A stretch of DNA of 12,181 bases from a bacterium (lineage in GTDB: Bacteria > Patescibacteriota > Minisyncoccia > UBA6257 > Brennerbacteraceae). Where the stretch lies: contig DAIDAW010000018.1 of assembly GCA_027310425.1 (NCBI GenBank), positions 1-12,181 on the forward strand, in the 5' to 3' direction. The notes beneath the pieces were generated by a model. That model saw only the letters and a list, made by a program, of their open reading frames with translations. It searched no databases and was not told the origin of the DNA. The position numbers and the translations under genes were made by a program. This document shows positions 4,653 through 10,413 of this stretch, in pieces; the first letter of the stretch is position 1; each line of letters opens with the position of its first letter.

Positions 4653-5916
4653 CAAACGAATTCTACAAGGAGCGGTATTTGTTTTTCTTGTCGTGTTGGC
4701 GCTCGGCGCGGCATTTGCCGCGCAGAAAACGTACGCGCAAGCAAACCGCGGATATATTGTTGTGTTCAAAAATCAGGCTCAAGTCGATCGCGATATTCCC
4801 GATGTCGCCCGCGGATACGGACTCGCCATCGATCAGACATATCGATTCGCATTGAAGGGATTCGCGGCGCAGATGAGCAAGGGGCAGGCAGATGCGTTGG
4901 CGCGCGATCCGCGCGTCTCGTACATTTCCGAAGATAAACAGGTTTCCATTGCGCTCGTGAAGGAAGAAAAGGTGCGGGGCGGAGGGACAACGGTGCAACC
5001 GCCGCAGAGTATTCCGACTGGTATTTCCCGGATGTTGGCAGCGAACAAAACGAATACTGGCGCCGGCGTGCAGGTTGCGGTGCTCGATACTGGCATTGAC
5101 CTTTCGCATCCTGATCTCAAGGGGAATATTATCGGCGGCAAGAATTGCTCAAGCGGAGCTTCATATAACGATGGCAATGGCCACGGCACGCACGTGGCAG
5201 GAATTATTGCGGCCTTGAATAATGGGATCGGTGTGGTGGGGGTCGCTCCCGATGCAAAGGTATGGGCAGTGCGCGTATTGAATAATGCCGGTTCGGGATC
5301 ATGGTCTTCGGTGATTTGCGGGCTTGATTTCGTTGCCGCGCGCGCTCCGGCGAATGGCGGGTCCATCACGGTTGTCAATATGAGCCTGGGCGGTTCGGGA
5401 GTTTCTGATAATAATTGCGGTTTATCGAATAACGATGCATTGCATCAGGCGATATGCCGCGCGCGCGATGCAGGAGTGACGATTGTGGTCACGGCGGGGA
5501 ATTCCGGGTCAGACATCAGCGGATCGGTGCCTGCCGCATATACGGATGCGGTCATCCCCGTTTCTGCGCTTGCCGATTCAGACGGCGCGGCGGGCAGCAC
5601 AGGGCCGGCAACATCGTACGGACCCGATGATACATTTGCGACATTCAGCAATTACGGAACTGGCGTTGCGCTTGGCGCGCCGGGCGTCAACATTTATTCC
5701 ACATACAAAGGCGGTTCGTATGCAACGTTGAGCGGGACGAGCATGGCATCTCCGCATGCCGCCGGAGCCGCTGCGCTTTACATCGCGACGCACCCCGGCG
5801 CATTATGGAGCCAAGTTCGCGACGCGCTCCGATCGCTGGGAGAAGCGGCGGGAAGCGGGCATACGGATCCATCCGGTTTGCATCCGGAACCCATTGCGCA
5901 GGCAAATGCGTTATGA
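4648..5916 (+). CDS. Secreted subtilisin-family serine protease (peptidase S8)
   Basis: A 422-residue preproenzyme. Signal peptide about 1-31 (hydrophobic core 8-25, AxA-like end TYAQA). The inhibitor I9 propeptide spans about 35-101 (RGYIVVFK ... ALARDPRVSYISEDKQVS) and should fold the enzyme and then be cut off. The catalytic domain runs from about 120 to 400 with D147 (AVLDTGIDLSHPDL), H179 (DGNGHGTHVAG), the oxyanion N285 (VTAGNSG) and S365 (LSGTSMASPHAAG); all are intact, so it should be active. It resembles the proteinase K branch in its order of motifs. Four cysteines (C167, C224, C257, C270) could form two disulfides, possibly made by the DsbA-like enzyme at 2479. The C-terminus is short, with no anchor or repeat domain, so the product is probably released. 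Likely use: degrading protein around the cell or on a host surface, which is inference. The stop overlaps the MscL start. Confidence 0.95.
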   Translation: MNKRILQGAVFVFLVVLALGAAFAAQKTYAQANRGYIVVFKNQAQVDRDIPDVARGYGLAIDQTYRFALKGFAAQMSKGQADALARDPRVSYISEDKQVSIALVKEEKVRGGGTTVQPPQSIPTGISRMLAANKTNTGAGVQVAVLDTGIDLSHPDLKGNIIGGKNCSSGASYNDGNGHGTHVAGIIAALNNGIGVVGVAPDAKVWAVRVLNNAGSGSWSSVICGLDFVAARAPANGGSITVVNMSLGGSGVSDNNCGLSNNDALHQAICRARDAGVTIVVTAGNSGSDISGSVPAAYTDAVIPVSALADSDGAAGSTGPATSYGPDDTFATFSNYGTGVALGAPGVNIYSTYKGGSYATLSGTSMASPHAAGAAALYIATHPGALWSQVRDALRSLGEAAGSGHTDPSGLHPEPIAQANAL

Positions 5917-6227
5917 CGATGAATCGGCACGCGAAAGATTTTTTCGACTTTATCCGCAGCCAAGGCGTGGCGGGATTGGCGATCGGTTTTCTGCTCGGCG
6001 GGGCGGTGCAGAAGCTGATCAGCGCGTTCGTCACTGATATTCTCAATCCGATCCTGGGAATCGTTTTCGGAGTGACGTCAGGCATCCAAGGGGCGTTTCT
6101 GCAAATCGGCCCGGTGAAGATTCTGTGGGGCGATTTTGCCAATGCGTTCATTGATTTCCTCATTCTGTCGCTCGTCGTCTATGTATTTGTCAAAGCAATC
6201 GGCAACGGGAAAAAACCGGGCGCGTAA
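5913..6227 (+). CDS. mscL: Large-conductance mechanosensitive channel, MscL family
   Basis: A 104-residue protein with the two-helix MscL fold. N-terminal amphipathic segment AKDFFDFIRSQG (about 7-18); pore helix 1 GLAIGFLLGGAVQKLISAFVTDILNPILG (21-49), whose small-residue face A23/G25/G29/G30 matches the constriction of MscL; a shortened periplasmic loop (about 50-70); then helix 2 from WGDFANAFIDFLILSLVVYVFVKAIG (72-97). The cytoplasmic helical bundle of E. coli MscL is missing, leaving only a short basic tail, so it is about 30 residues shorter than the enteric protein; short versions occur in many lineages. It should form an emergency release valve under hypo-osmotic shock. Its ATG overlaps the protease TGA (ATGA at 5913-5916), implying translational coupling. 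A second ATG at 5919 is an alternative start. Confidence 0.88.
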   Translation: MTMNRHAKDFFDFIRSQGVAGLAIGFLLGGAVQKLISAFVTDILNPILGIVFGVTSGIQGAFLQIGPVKILWGDFANAFIDFLILSLVVYVFVKAIGNGKKPGA

Positions 6228-6241
6228 CCCGTTCTTTTCCC
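6207..6241 (+). terminator. Imperfect 3' hairpin over the MscL stop codon
   Basis: GGGAAAA (6207-6213) pairs with TTTTCCC (6235-6241) and CGGG (6217-6220) with CCCG (6228-6231), with small mismatches between; the TAA stop (6225-6227) lies in the loop. T-richness is inside the stem rather than after it, so termination is possible but not certain. Confidence 0.4.
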
Positions 6242-6270
6242 TTGTGAAATACGGCACATTATGATATAGT
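6242..6270 (+). promoter_or_regulatory. Promoter of the zinc-ribbon gene, extended -10
   Basis: TTGTGA (6242-6247), 17-bp spacer, TATAGT (6265-6270) preceded by TGA, giving TGATATAGT. Predicted start about 6277, about 110 nt before the ATG at 6387, the longest leader in the window. Confidence 0.6.
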
Positions 6271-6277
6271 TGCAAGG

Positions 6278-6382
6278 TCATCTCATTGGTCTCTCAGAGA
6301 TTTGCGCAAGCACGTTTTCAAGAGGGTCGTTCATCGAATGAGATGAAATAAAAATAAATTTTTGTCTCATTGGACGAACGAC
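6278..6382 (+). promoter_or_regulatory. Bistable 5' leader of the zinc-ribbon gene
   Basis: The segment AATGAGATGA (6337-6346) has two exclusive partners. Upstream, TCATCTCATT (6278-6287) is its perfect 10-nt complement. Downstream, TCTCATT (6365-6371) pairs with 7 of its bases and the hairpin is extended by GTCGTTC (6326-6332) with GAACGAC (6376-6382), 14 bp in all, ending 4 nt before the ATG. The second form would bury the ribosome entry region; the first would free it. The 21-nt loop 6344-6364 is nearly all A and T. TCTCATTGG occurs twice (6281-6289 and 6365-6373), which is what makes the choice possible. No known riboswitch is recognised. Confidence 0.5.
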
Positions 6383-6386
6383 ACGT

Positions 6387-6656
6387 ATGGATCAAGACAA
6401 TCAGTCGCAGTCGCGTCCGCAGGGTGGGTTTCAGCGCCAGATGTACGATGTGAGCGCGCTTAACCTTACTTGTGCGAACTGCGGTACGGCGATTACCGAA
6501 CTTCCGTTCCAGCCAACGCAGCGCGAAGACGGCACGTACGGCAAATTGTATTGCAAAGAATGCAATGCAAAGCGCCCGCCGCGCCGCACTGGATTTGGCG
6601 GTGGACGAGGGTTTGGTGGCGGAGGCGGCGGGTATCAGCGCAACAACAGATACTAA
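6387..6656 (+). CDS. Zinc-ribbon protein with glycine/arginine-rich tail (89 aa)
   Basis: Three parts are visible. A polar N-terminus (1-20, rich in Gln, Asp, Ser, Arg). A four-cysteine zinc ribbon at about 26-62: C29-A-N-C32 and C56-K-E-C59 separated by 23 residues containing 'ITELPFQPTQREDGTYGKLY'. A C-terminal tail (65-89) that is basic and glycine-rich (RPPRRTGFGGGRGFGGGG, then YQRNNRY), similar to the RGG tails of nucleic-acid-binding proteins. Zinc ribbons of this kind (CxxC, spacer, CxxC) with short length are common in Patescibacteria; I take it as a probable RNA- or DNA-binding protein, by composition rather than by a proven domain. It has its own promoter, a long structured leader and a strong terminator, so it is a single-gene unit under its own control. 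There is no Shine-Dalgarno next to the ATG. Confidence 0.75.
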   Translation: MDQDNQSQSRPQGGFQRQMYDVSALNLTCANCGTAITELPFQPTQREDGTYGKLYCKECNAKRPPRRTGFGGGRGFGGGGGGYQRNNRY

Positions 6657-6675
6657 ACCGTTTCCTCTCTTTCAC

Positions 6676-6717
6676 AAACAACCAGAAAACGCCCGAAGGG
6701 CGTTTTCTGGTTGTTTT
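6676..6717 (+). terminator. 19-bp perfect hairpin terminator after the zinc-ribbon gene
   Basis: The left arm is 6676-6694 (AAACAACCAGAAAACGCCC), the loop is GAA, and the right arm is 6698-6716, 19 bp with no mismatch, ending in TTTT. The stem begins with AAAC and ends with GTTT, so it can act on either strand. Confidence 0.85.
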
Positions 6718-6724
6718 GATTATC

Positions 6725-6782
6725 TTGATCATCAAGGATTTTTTGCAGTATAAAATGTTATACTGGAGAAAATAATCTGCAA
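6725..6782 (+). promoter_or_regulatory. Promoter region of the MgtA-type gene with nested palindromes
   Basis: The extended -10 element TGTTATACT ends at 6764 and predicts a start near 6771 and a leader of about 14 nt. An alternative is TTGATC (6725-6730) with TATAAA (6749-6754), spacer 18. Three inverted repeats crowd here: CTTGAT-C-ATCAAG (6724-6736), AGTATA (6748-6753) with TATACT (6759-6764), and TTGCAG (6743-6748) with CTGCAA (6777-6782). One or more may be an operator. There is no long Mg2+-sensing leader like that of enteric mgtA. Confidence 0.4.
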
Positions 6783-6784
6783 GT

Positions 6785-9241
6785 ATGGAGAACGAATATG
6801 CTTCATTTGGCGGCCTGTCTTCGCGAGAAGCTAATGATCGTTTGGAACGATACGGCAGGAACGAATTGATTGAACAGGAAAAGTCAAGCGCGCTCATTCT
6901 TCTTCTCAGAGCTCTGAATAATCCGCTTGTATTCGTGCTCTTGGGCGCGGCGTTGCTGTCCGCATTTTTGGGTGAAACCATCAATGCACTTATTATCATT
7001 TCTATGGTGCTCTTGAGCACCGTTCTTGATTTTCTCAATTCATATAAAGCTGAGCAAGCAGTCCATGCGCTCCAGGAGCGCGTAAAGTTGACCGTTCTGG
7101 CATTGCGCGACGGGAAACAGCGGGAAATTGATTTATCGCTTGTGGTGCCGGACGATGTTATTTTGCTTCTTCCCGGGGATTTGGTGCCTGCTGATGGCTC
7201 GATTCTGAATGCGGAAGATTTCTTCGTGAACGAATCATCATTGACCGGCGAATCGTTCCCGGTGGAAAAACGCGCGTCCGAACCGGTCATGATGGGAACA
7301 AGCGTCGTGACCGGAAAGGCGCTTATGCGCGCGGAAAAAACAGGGACAGCGACGCGATTCAGTTCGATTGCCCAGCGCGTTGCCCAGGCCGATGCGCCGA
7401 CCGAATTCGACCGAGGGGTTCGGTCGTTCAGCGCGCTTATCGTGCGCATCATTATCGTGCTCGTGACGTTCATTTTCGTTGCCAACGCGATCGGCAAGCA
7501 TTCGTTTCTGGATTCGTTTTTATTCGCGCTGGCGCTTGCGGTCGGCATGACCCCGGAATTGCTGCCGATGATTATTACGCTGAATTTGTCGCACGGTTCG
7601 CTTGCAATGGCGCGGCGCGGCATTATCGTGAAGAAGCTTTCCGCAATCCAGAATTTCGGCAGCATGGATGTGCTTTGTACCGATAAGACTGGAACTCTCA
7701 CGCAGGATAAAATCGTCCTCGTCACATGCGTGGACAAAGACGGCAAGGAATCGGAAGATGTATTGCGGTTTGCGTATTTGAACAGCGTGTTCCATACCGC
7801 AATGAAAAGCCCGTTGGATAAGGCGATTCAGGAGCGCGCGTCTTCGTCGATACACGTCGCGCAGTGGAACAAAAGCGAGGAAATTCCTTTCGATTTCGAG
7901 CGCCGCAGAGATTCGATCCTTGTGGACCATGCGTCCGAGAGATTCATGATTACCAAGGGGGCGCCGGAGGAAGTATTGCGGGTGTGCAGCGAATGGGGGG
8001 ACGCGCGCCATCCCCGCACTTTGGATGATGCGATACGCCGCGACATTATGCGCCAATACGAATCATTGAGCAAAAACGGATTTCGCACGCTTGCGGTGGC
8101 GGTTCGACTTGTTCAGGATCGAAAATCATCGTATCACGCCGAAGATGAACATAATCTTGTTTTCATTGGTTTTGCCGCGTTTTTGGATCCGCCGAAGAAA
8201 ACAGCCGGACAAGCGTTGCAGGCGATGCGGAGGTACGGCGTTGCAATCAAAGTTTTGACCGGCGATAACGAATTTGTTGCGCGCAACGTCGCGGAACAAA
8301 TCGGTCTTGCGATTCAAGGCGTTTTTCAGGGGTCCGATATCGCTGCGATGGATGATGCGCGCCTGCGCAGCGCTGTCGAGGAAGGAACGCTCTTTACTCG
8401 GTTGCTTCCCGAACAGAAGACGAAGATTATCTCGGCGCTCCAACGCAATGGGCATACGGTAGGATATTTGGGCGACGGCATCAATGATGCGCCTTCGCTC
8501 AAGGCGGCGGACGTGGGGGTATCGGTAGACAATGCGGTTGATGTTGCAAAAGAAAGCGCGGATTTCATTCTGCTCAAGAAAAATTTGCAGGATCTCGCCG
8601 AAGGAATTCCGGAGGGCAGGCGCACGATGGAAAACACGCTCAAGTATATGATGATGGCGTTGAGTTCGAATTTCGGCAATATGATTTCCATGGCGGGGGC
8701 ATCGCTTTTTTTGCCGTTTTTACCCTTGTTGCCGGGCCAGATTTTGCTTAATAATTTTCTCTATGATGCCTCGCAATTCACGATTGCGGTTGACGCGGTC
8801 GATCCGGAGGCGGTGCGCAAGCCGCGCTCCTGGGATATGGGATTCATTAAAAAATATATGCTCGTGTTCGGCTTGATTAGTTCCGCATTCGATTTCCTGA
8901 CGTTTTGGATTCTCTTTAGTGTATTCAAAGCGTCCGGTGCAGCGTTTCAAACCGGATGGTTTTTGGAATCGCTTGCGACGCAGACACTCGTGATTTATTT
9001 CATCCGTACGCGGGGATTGCTGTTTGAAAAAAGCGCGCCGCATCCGGCACTCATAACGAGCTCTGTGGTTGCCGTCGCTGCGGGGATCGCTATTGCGCTT
9101 TCTGCCCCGGGCTCGTGGTTTTTCGGATTCACTGGTTTGCCCGGAAATCTGCTTCTGATGATCGCGCTCATCGTCGCCGGATATCTCGCGATTGTTGAAA
9201 TCGCGAAGCGGATTCTTTTCCGGATGGCGCATTTTACATGA
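6785..9241 (+). CDS. mgtA: Magnesium-translocating P-type ATPase, MgtA/MgtB (type IIIB)
   Basis: An 818-residue P-type ATPase. Actuator TGES at 154-157, TM4 motif TPELLP at 256-261, phosphorylated D300 in CTDKTGTLTQDK, nucleotide-binding KGAPE (391-395), TGDN (492-495) and GDGINDAPSL (563-572); all catalytic motifs are intact. The MgtA subgroup, not the Ca2+ or H+ pumps, is indicated by 'IIVKKLSAIQNFGSMDVLCTDKTGT' and by 'SSNFGNMISMAGASLFLPFLPLLPGQILLNNFLYDASQ' followed by 'DAVDPE', which match MgtA around TM4-P and TM5-TM6. It has ten expected helices, with the last four after residue 690. It should import Mg2+ at the expense of ATP when the ion is scarce. The N-terminus is short (about 35 residues before TM1). 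It is transcribed from its own promoter region, and its stop is followed directly by the AI-2E permease gene. Confidence 0.92.
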   Translation: MENEYASFGGLSSREANDRLERYGRNELIEQEKSSALILLLRALNNPLVFVLLGAALLSAFLGETINALIIISMVLLSTVLDFLNSYKAEQAVHALQERVKLTVLALRDGKQREIDLSLVVPDDVILLLPGDLVPADGSILNAEDFFVNESSLTGESFPVEKRASEPVMMGTSVVTGKALMRAEKTGTATRFSSIAQRVAQADAPTEFDRGVRSFSALIVRIIIVLVTFIFVANAIGKHSFLDSFLFALALAVGMTPELLPMIITLNLSHGSLAMARRGIIVKKLSAIQNFGSMDVLCTDKTGTLTQDKIVLVTCVDKDGKESEDVLRFAYLNSVFHTAMKSPLDKAIQERASSSIHVAQWNKSEEIPFDFERRRDSILVDHASERFMITKGAPEEVLRVCSEWGDARHPRTLDDAIRRDIMRQYESLSKNGFRTLAVAVRLVQDRKSSYHAEDEHNLVFIGFAAFLDPPKKTAGQALQAMRRYGVAIKVLTGDNEFVARNVAEQIGLAIQGVFQGSDIAAMDDARLRSAVEEGTLFTRLLPEQKTKIISALQRNGHTVGYLGDGINDAPSLKAADVGVSVDNAVDVAKESADFILLKKNLQDLAEGIPEGRRTMENTLKYMMMALSSNFGNMISMAGASLFLPFLPLLPGQILLNNFLYDASQFTIAVDAVDPEAVRKPRSWDMGFIKKYMLVFGLISSAFDFLTFWILFSVFKASGAAFQTGWFLESLATQTLVIYFIRTRGLLFEKSAPHPALITSSVVAVAAGIAIALSAPGSWFFGFTGLPGNLLLMIALIVAGYLAIVEIAKRILFRMAHFT

Positions 9242-9247
9242 TACAAT
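9239..9247 (+). promoter_or_regulatory. Internal extended -10 element before the AI-2E permease
   Basis: TGATACAAT, i.e. TGn plus TACAAT (9242-9247), overlaps the stop of the upstream ATPase gene. The ATG at 9256 follows after 8 nt, the same leaderless spacing seen at 3342 and 4226. No good -35 box is visible, which an extended -10 may not need. Confidence 0.45.
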
Positions 9248-9255
9248 ACGGATAT

Positions 9256-10326
9256 ATGAATTCGTACGGCATCCGTCCCATTATTACCGTGCTTTTGATA
9301 GCGGTGCTAGCAGCCGCCGTATGGCTCATGCGTCCGATTCTCGCTGCGATGGTTCTTGCAGCCATGGTGGCGCTTTTTATGTATCCCGCGCAGGAACGTT
9401 TGCGGCGCATATTCAGGATTTCCGATTCGATTTCCGCATTCCTGCTTTTGCTGGTATGCATCGCATTATTGATCGGTTTAGCCGTGCTTGCGACAACATA
9501 CCTCTGGTCTGAATTTTTCGTGGTGTACAGCAAGGTTTTTGAAACCGCGCACGCAATCGGGCTCGACAATCCTTCTTCCTTGCGGCTGTGGCAAGATGTG
9601 AAAGAAGTTTTGCGCCAATACCGCATTGACGATCAGGCGTTTTCGCGCACCGTGCTGTTTCCCGCGCTCAATGCGGTGAATGCCGCAGTGTCCGCATTCT
9701 TTTCCAATTTCTTCGAACGCGCGGCGCGTATCCTTGTCAATATTTTTGTTTTTCTGCTCACGGTATTTTTCCTTCTCAGGGACGGGAAACGTTTCATCGC
9801 GTTTGTGACGCGCCTGAGTCCTCTGTCCGAATCGGAAACGAAACACATCTTTCAAACATTCCGCTACGTGCTGGAGGGGCTTATCATCGGAAATTTTCTC
9901 ACCGCAATCGCCCAAGGCATTATCGGCGGCATCGGATTCTGGATTTTTCATCTGCCCGCTCCCATATTCTGGGGAAGTGTCATGATGGTTGCATCGCTGT
10001 TCCCGTTTGTTGGCCCGGCGGTCATATACGCGCCTGCAGCCTTGTTCGTGTATTCGGGAGCCGGCGGCTTTGACGCTGCATTGCTGTTTCTTGCTTATAA
10101 TATCCTCATTACATCGACAATGGATAATATCATCAAGCCGATGGTTATGGGTAAGCGTGCGAACATCCATCCGCTCGTGATTTTCATTGCGCTCATCACC
10201 GGCGTCTTGATGTGGGGTGCGATCGGCATTATCTACGGGCCGTTGATTGCAGCGCTGCTTCTGCTCGCGATTGATTTTTACCTAGAGGAAACAAAACAGC
10301 GGTCTCTTTTCGAAAAAACAAAATGA
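9256..10326 (+). CDS. AI-2E family transporter (PF01594, PerM/TqsA-like permease)
   Basis: A 356-residue membrane protein with the AI-2E family layout. An N-terminal helix pair (about 5-55) is followed by a third helix (about 60-85), a soluble middle part (about 88-160), helix 4 (about 152-172), and the conserved C-terminal block: NFLTAIAQGIIGGIGFWIF, then PIFWGSVMMVASLFPFVGPAVIYAPAALFVY, then a loop with D-N-I-I-K-P-M-V-M-G-K-R-A-N-I-H-P-L, and the last helices with GVLMWGAIGIIYGPLIAALLLL. That 'PxxGP...P' and 'DNxxKPxxxGxxxxxHPL' pair is diagnostic. Members export small molecules or act as Na+/H+ antiporters; the substrate here is unknown and the name should not be read as autoinducer transport. 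Two starts are possible: 9256 (chosen, leaderless spacing after TACAAT) or 9238 (ATGA overlap with the upstream stop, six more residues). The stop overlaps the next small gene. Confidence 0.88.
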   Translation: MNSYGIRPIITVLLIAVLAAAVWLMRPILAAMVLAAMVALFMYPAQERLRRIFRISDSISAFLLLLVCIALLIGLAVLATTYLWSEFFVVYSKVFETAHAIGLDNPSSLRLWQDVKEVLRQYRIDDQAFSRTVLFPALNAVNAAVSAFFSNFFERAARILVNIFVFLLTVFFLLRDGKRFIAFVTRLSPLSESETKHIFQTFRYVLEGLIIGNFLTAIAQGIIGGIGFWIFHLPAPIFWGSVMMVASLFPFVGPAVIYAPAALFVYSGAGGFDAALLFLAYNILITSTMDNIIKPMVMGKRANIHPLVIFIALITGVLMWGAIGIIYGPLIAALLLLAIDFYLEETKQRSLFEKTK

Positions 10327-10406
10327 AAACCGCGCGCAAGATTTTCTATATAGCGCTCGTATTCGTAACCATTGCGTGGCTGATTTTCCCGTTATTTTCC
10401 CGCTAA
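10323..10406 (+). CDS. 27-residue single-helix membrane microprotein
   Basis: ATG at 10323 overlaps the TGA of the AI-2E gene as ATGA (10323-10326), and the frame stops with TAA at 10404-10406, 7 nt before the ATG of the Mur ligase. The product reads MKTARKIFYIALVF then VTIAWLIFPLFSR: a basic N-terminus (K2, R5, K6), one hydrophobic helix of about 18 residues (7-24) and a final Arg. Positive-inside topology places the N-terminus in the cytoplasm. The tight fit between two genes, the stop/start overlap and the clean helix speak for a real gene, but a 27-codon frame can occur by chance and there is no Shine-Dalgarno. It could be a small regulator or accessory subunit of either neighbour; this is speculation. 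Confidence 0.5.
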   Translation: MKTARKIFYIALVFVTIAWLIFPLFSR

Positions 10407-10413
10407 GTTCCGT

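Noticed and set aside
6493..7746. A 417-codon minus-strand frame opposite the zinc-ribbon and MgtA genes.
   Set aside because: It is antisense to two genes with intact conserved motifs; Ser/Arg/Thr-rich composition is typical of a shadow frame.
6785..9241. Calling the P-type ATPase a Ca2+ or H+ pump.
   Set aside because: The TM4-P and TM5-TM6 sequences (IQNFGSMDVLCTDKTGT, LLNNFLYDASQ) fit MgtA, not the Ca2+ or plasma-membrane H+ ATPase groups.
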